Assembly (NCBI GenBank): GCA_002305795.1
Contig: DBRF01000001.1
Span: forward strand, 22,899 to 54,287
DNA: 31,389 nt
DNA from: Ruminococcaceae bacterium UBA1375
Lineage (GTDB): Bacteria > Bacillota > Clostridia > Oscillospirales > Ruminococcaceae
Reading direction: 5' to 3'
The notes under the pieces are model-generated. The model was not told where the DNA came from. It saw nothing but the letters and a program-made list of their open reading frames with translations, and ran no database searches. The translations under genes were made by a program, and so were the position numbers. The number at the start of each line of letters is the position of its first letter. Position 1 is the first letter of the stretch. Below are positions 28,433 to 31,389 of the stretch, in pieces.

Positions 28433-29818
28433 TTACCCTCTCCAAAACTCCTCTACCGTTTTTTCCACCAACTCTTCCAGCAGGCCCAAATCGTCCATGA
28501 GCTGCAACCCGGTGTACCGGCTGCGGATCTCCTTGGCGTCCCGAAGGATGGCCTTCCACATCTCCTTGCTGTGGGGATAGGGGGCGAAGTCGGTGTAACC
28601 GTCCAAGCTCTGCATCAGCTGGGTGCTGCCGGAAAGCTGTTCCAAGGCCTGAGCGATGCCTTGGTTGATTTCGTCCTTATGGGCGAAGTAGGCTTCGATC
28701 CGCCGAATGGTAACTTCCGGGGCGTGGCGCTGTTCCTTCTGCTCCAGCTCCAGCACCGCCGGGGCGCCCTTTTGGTACAAAGCTTCCATCCGGGCTTGGT
28801 AGTCCTTCCTGTCAAAGGCTTTGGCGTGGGCCATGGCTTTGTCTTTGTCCGGGGTGCAGGCCAAAAAATTCCGGTACAACGAGCCCATCACCAGGGTGCC
28901 CAGACCCACGTTGATGCCGTGAAGTTCCCCGTATTCCCCGGCGAAGATGGACTGCATCTCCAGGCAGTGGGCGATGTGGTGTTCCCCGGAGGAAGCGGGG
29001 CGGGAATTTCCCGCAAAGGCCATGGCAATGCCCGCCAGTACCAGGGCTTCCATCAGCTGTTCCAGTGCCTTGCTGTCCCGCTTTTGCAGCCCCGGCACCG
29101 CCTGTTTGCACCGGTCCACAGCCTGGTTCATCAAGGCGGCGATTTCGGGGCAGTAGTATTCCCCCAGCAGCTGGTGGCTCATTTCCCAGTCGTGGACGCT
29201 CCACACCTTGCCCAGCACATCCCCCAGTCCGGCGGCCAGCATCCGGTCAGGGCAGGTGGCCAGCAGGTCGGTGTCCCCGATGATGCAGTCGGCGCAGTGG
29301 GCCTCAAAAGTCTGCTTCAAATCGTCCACCACCAGAGGGCTTACCGTGGAAGCAAAACCGTCCATGCTGGGGGCGGTGGCGATGATGTAGTAGGGCAGGG
29401 CCTTTTGATAGGAAGCGTACCGGGACAGGTCGTTGACGGTGCCGCTGCCCACCGCCAGCAGCAGTCCGGTGGCCGGAGTAATGTCCTTCATCAGCTCTTG
29501 GGCCAGGGCCATGGTGGCGTGGGGCTGAGACTGGGCAAAGCAGTGCATCCGCACCTTCCAGCCTTCCTGGGTCAGACGCTGGGCCAGAGTGTCCCCGAAC
29601 ACCTTGCGGGTGTTGGGGTCGCAGACGATGAGCAGTTCATCCATGGCTTGTTCCAGCATCCGGCCTTTGGTGGGCTGGGCGGCCAAAAACTCTCCAATCC
29701 GGCTGGTGACCCCTTTGCCGATGCAAACCTGGCGGATGTCCGCCAAATGGGTGCGGCCGCAATCGCATGCAAAGGGGGTTTGAATCAGCTGCGAAATGGG
29801 CAGAGATGCAAATTTCAT
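28433..29818 (-). CDS. sn-Glycerol-1-phosphate dehydrogenase, AraM family
   Basis: 461 aa, iron-containing-alcohol-dehydrogenase-like fold. AraM/EgsA enzymes reduce dihydroxyacetone phosphate to sn-glycerol 1-phosphate. Signature: CDCGRTH near residue 18-24, NAD-binding VGSGTVNDLSRYAS (~123-136), YIIATAPSMDGFASTVSPL, and metal ligands D200 (GLGDVLGK), a His in SGEHHIAH (280-284) and H300 (GELHGINVG). The C-terminal ~120 residues extend beyond the core, as in AraM. Possible starts are GTG 29827, ATG 29824 and ATG 29818; GAGGTG is correctly placed only for 29818. In B. subtilis it feeds heptaprenylglyceryl phosphate; the use here is unknown. No archaeal-type lipid synthase is nearby. Confidence 0.88.
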   Translation of the reverse strand: MKFASLPISQLIQTPFACDCGRTHLADIRQVCIGKGVTSRIGEFLAAQPTKGRMLEQAMDELLIVCDPNTRKVFGDTLAQRLTQEGWKVRMHCFAQSQPHATMALAQELMKDITPATGLLLAVGSGTVNDLSRYASYQKALPYYIIATAPSMDGFASTVSPLVVDDLKQTFEAHCADCIIGDTDLLATCPDRMLAAGLGDVLGKVWSVHDWEMSHQLLGEYYCPEIAALMNQAVDRCKQAVPGLQKRDSKALEQLMEALVLAGIAMAFAGNSRPASSGEHHIAHCLEMQSIFAGEYGELHGINVGLGTLVMGSLYRNFLACTPDKDKAMAHAKAFDRKDYQARMEALYQKGAPAVLELEQKEQRHAPEVTIRRIEAYFAHKDEINQGIAQALEQLSGSTQLMQSLDGYTDFAPYPHSKEMWKAILRDAKEIRSRYTGLQLMDDLGLLEELVEKTVEEFWRG

Positions 29819-29864
29819 GATCATCACCTCAAATGAAATGTAACAAAATTTCCCTTCTATGGGT

Positions 29865-29893
29865 ATACTACCACGAATCGAGGCGGCTGTAAA
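29865..29893 (-). promoter_or_regulatory. Candidate promoter of the G1P dehydrogenase gene
   Basis: Minus strand TTTACA (29893-29888), 17 bases, TAGTAT (29870-29865). Confidence 0.45.
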
Positions 29894-29904
29894 GCATCCC
29901 TTTC

Positions 29905-29934
29905 TTGCGCTGATCCACTCCGGTCTGTTATACT
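29905..29934 (+). promoter_or_regulatory. Promoter of the methyltransferase gene
   Basis: TTGCGC (29905-29910), 18-base spacer, TATACT (29929-29934), followed by AAAGGAG before ATG 29965. Back-to-back with the divergent promoter only 11 bases away. Confidence 0.6.
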
Positions 29935-29964
29935 AAAACTGATTCTAAAAAAGGAGCCGATCCC

Positions 29965-30753
29965 ATGCAAACTAACCGCATCGACCATGGAAAGCCCTTC
30001 GATTGGGGCCGCACCTCCTCCCTTTACGCCCAATACCGGGACCTCTATCCCCCGGCTTTTTATGAAAAACTGGTGGAACTGGGGGTGGGCCTGCCGGGAC
30101 AGAACATTTTAGACCTAGGCACCGGCACCGGCGTGCTTCCCCGAAACATGGCCCGGTTTGGAGGGGACTGGGTGGGAACGGACAGTTCCCCGGCGCAAAT
30201 TGCCCAAGCCAAACAGCTGGCCCAGCAGCAGGGGTTATCCATCCCCTTTTTCTGCCTTTCCGCGGAAGAAACGATGTTTCCGCCCCGTTCCTTTGACGTC
30301 ATCACCGCCTGCCAGTGCTTTCATTACTTTGATCATGAAAAGCTGGCGCCCAAAGTTTCCCAAATGCTGAAGCCCGGCGGACGGATGGCGGTGCTGTACC
30401 TCAACTGGCTGCCTTATGAAGATGAAATTGCCCAAAAAACAGAAGAGCTGGTGCTGAAATACAATCCCCAGTGGACCGGCGGCGGGGAAACCCGGCATCC
30501 ACTGACCATCCCGGAAGCCTATTCCCTCTATTTTGAGGCGGAACCTCAGATTTTGTTTGATCTTCCCGTCCCCTTCACCCGGGAAAGCTGGGCGGGACGG
30601 ATTCTGGCCTGCCGGGGCATCGGGGCGTCCCTTTCCCCGGAGGAAATCCGGGCCTTTGACCGAGAGCACCGACTGCTGTTGGAACAGATTGCGCCGGAGC
30701 GGTTTACGGTGCTGCATCTGGCGGTGATGGCGTGTTTGAAGAAAAAAGGATAA
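29965..30753 (+). CDS. Class I SAM-dependent methyltransferase
   Basis: 262 aa. Motif I ILDLGTGTGVLPRNMA (48-63) binds S-adenosylmethionine; motif II acidic GTDSSPAQI; FDVITACQCFHYFDHE and MLKPGGRMAVLYLNWLP follow as motifs IV and VI of the Methyltransf_11/25 type. The N-terminus (DHGKPFDWGRTSSLYAQYRDLYPP) is typical of a widespread clostridial group of unknown substrate. ATG 29965 follows AAAGGAG. Single gene, no clear terminator before the insertion sequence. Confidence 0.9.
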   Translation: MQTNRIDHGKPFDWGRTSSLYAQYRDLYPPAFYEKLVELGVGLPGQNILDLGTGTGVLPRNMARFGGDWVGTDSSPAQIAQAKQLAQQQGLSIPFFCLSAEETMFPPRSFDVITACQCFHYFDHEKLAPKVSQMLKPGGRMAVLYLNWLPYEDEIAQKTEELVLKYNPQWTGGGETRHPLTIPEAYSLYFEAEPQILFDLPVPFTRESWAGRILACRGIGASLSPEEIRAFDREHRLLLEQIAPERFTVLHLAVMACLKKKG

Positions 30754-30791
30754 CAAAAAACGGCATGGAACGAGACTGCACCGCTCCAAAT

Positions 30792-31322
30792 TGTGCGGAC
30801 AGTACAAAAACAGCTGGTATGGTAAAAAGAATTAAATTTTAAGCAACATACTGACTTCGTTTTTCAAGCGGAGTCAGTTTTGTTTTTAGTTGGATACGCT
30901 GATGATTGTAGAAGTGAATGTACTCATCTATGAGAAGGCGAGCTTCCTCATAGGTTTGAAGTTTGATGCGATAAATGCATTCTGTTTTGAGAATGGAGAA
31001 GAAATTTTCTGCTAAAGCGTTGTCATATGGATTACTGCGTCTTGACATTGAGGGCGTAATGCCGTATGATTGTGTTAGCTTAAAGTACGCTTGTGATGTA
31101 TACTGAAAGCCTTGGTCACTGTGGAGTTGCAGCTCTGCGGTGACCTTCTCTTTTCTTTTGGCTTCTTTGATAGTACTCAAAACAAGATTGACATTTTGCT
31201 CAGTGCCTGTTTTGTAAGCAACAATACTGTTGTCATACAAATCTCTAATGATGGACAAATAGAGTACACCTTGCTTAGTGTGTATGTATGAAATATCCGT
31301 AACTGGATGTATCCTAAAAAAG
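30792..31322 (-). mobile_element. IS3-family insertion sequence, truncated
   Basis: AT-rich block, sharply unlike the flanking GC-rich genes. Its left end, near TGTGCGGACAGTAC (30792), probably carries the terminal inverted repeat; the transposase 3' end lies at 30839. The element is cut near 31322, where a second IS begins. The exact ends cannot be fixed without a full copy. Confidence 0.7.
30839..31320 (-). pseudogene. IS3-family transposase (OrfB) C-terminal fragment
   Basis: About 160 residues of the integrase core, starting in HPVTDISYI and ending PLEKRSQYVA. All three catalytic acidic residues are present: D in VTDISYI, D in LHSDQGFQYTS, and E in NPYDNALAENFFSILKTE, followed by YHFYNHQR-like IHFYNHQRIQ. 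The N-terminal helical/HTH region and OrfA are missing: the open frame upstream (to 31375) runs into unrelated sequence with no IS3 homology, which shows truncation by the adjacent element. Low GC and A/T-ending codons mark it as foreign. Confidence 0.85.
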
Positions 31323-31389
31323 TGGACAAGTGTGTTAGAATAAGAGACAAGAAAAAACAGAAAGGAAAAACACACATGTCTAACAAAAA
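31323..31389 (+). mobile_element. Left end of a second insertion sequence (partial)
   Basis: AT-rich sequence beginning near TGGACAAGTGTGTTAG, followed by AAAGGA and an ATG at 31376, the layout of an IS left end plus orfA start. The window ends 14 bases into the gene. Family cannot be proven; IS3-like by its size of leader and terminal bases. Confidence 0.5.
31376..31389 (+). CDS. Start of an IS-encoded gene (partial, MSNK...)
   Basis: ATG at 31376 preceded at nine bases by AAAGGA; four codons visible (M-S-N-K). Likely the orfA of the second IS; too short for any homology statement. Confidence 0.4.

Overview
The window looks like a chromosomal segment of a strictly anaerobic, high-GC gut-type member of the Clostridia. 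Oscillospiraceae/Acutalibacteraceae is my best guess, by inference only. Reasons: strong AGGAGG ribosome-binding sites and TTGACA/TATAAT promoters; the [FeFe]-hydrogenase maturase HydG; ThyX instead of ThyA; a flavodiiron/rubredoxin oxygen-defence protein; a BaiCD/FadH-type Fe-S ene-reductase; LCP and MltG wall enzymes. Most genes are GC-rich; the insertion sequences at the right edge are clearly AT-rich.

Layout. 1-160: first codons of rpsB (minus strand) with promoter and a structured leader. 430-786: XRE regulator with a 12-C tract. 858-5567 (minus): citrate synthase, small membrane protein, GH13 glucosidase, a frameshifted SLOG gene, and a transaldolase-like aldolase. 5568-6024: intergenic hairpins and a composite repeat that recurs at 28.25-28.43 kb. 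6025-8476: FprA-Hrb-type fusion divergent from a one-cysteine HxlR regulator. 8539-14860 (minus): thyX-tmk-GNAT-DJ-1-5-FTHF cyclo-ligase-mltG-U32 (TrhP-like), preceded by a long folded thyX leader. 15330-17912: tRNA-Thr, then a two-gene phage-like cassette (BppU/LamG tail protein and holin-like protein). 17966-21235 (minus): mscL-HAD-SdpI-esterase-TspO-FakA-C-like envelope/stress cluster. 21467-23062: LCP protein. 23154-25576 (minus): SnoaL-like protein plus Fe-S flavin ene-reductase. 25930-26121: tRNA-Ser and tRNA-Val. 26407-28087: TM1266-like regulator and hydG. 28433-29818 (minus): AraM-type glycerol-1-phosphate dehydrogenase. 29965-30753: SAM methyltransferase. 30792-31389: truncated IS3-family element abutting the start of a second IS.

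How genes work together. ThyX makes dTMP and consumes methylene-THF, Tmk phosphorylates dTMP, and the cyclo-ligase returns 5-formyl-THF to the folate pool, so one transcript links thymidylate and folate with wall (MltG) and tRNA-modification functions. The flavodiiron fusion would remove O2 or NO and protect the oxygen-sensitive hydrogenase matured by HydG. The SnoaL/ene-reductase pair resembles the dehydratase/enone-reductase chemistry of bile-acid 7-dehydroxylation genes, but its substrate is unknown. The most noteworthy unexplained items are the folded thyX leader, the composite intergenic repeat, the SnoaL/ene-reductase operon and the orphan phage cassette beside tRNA-Thr.
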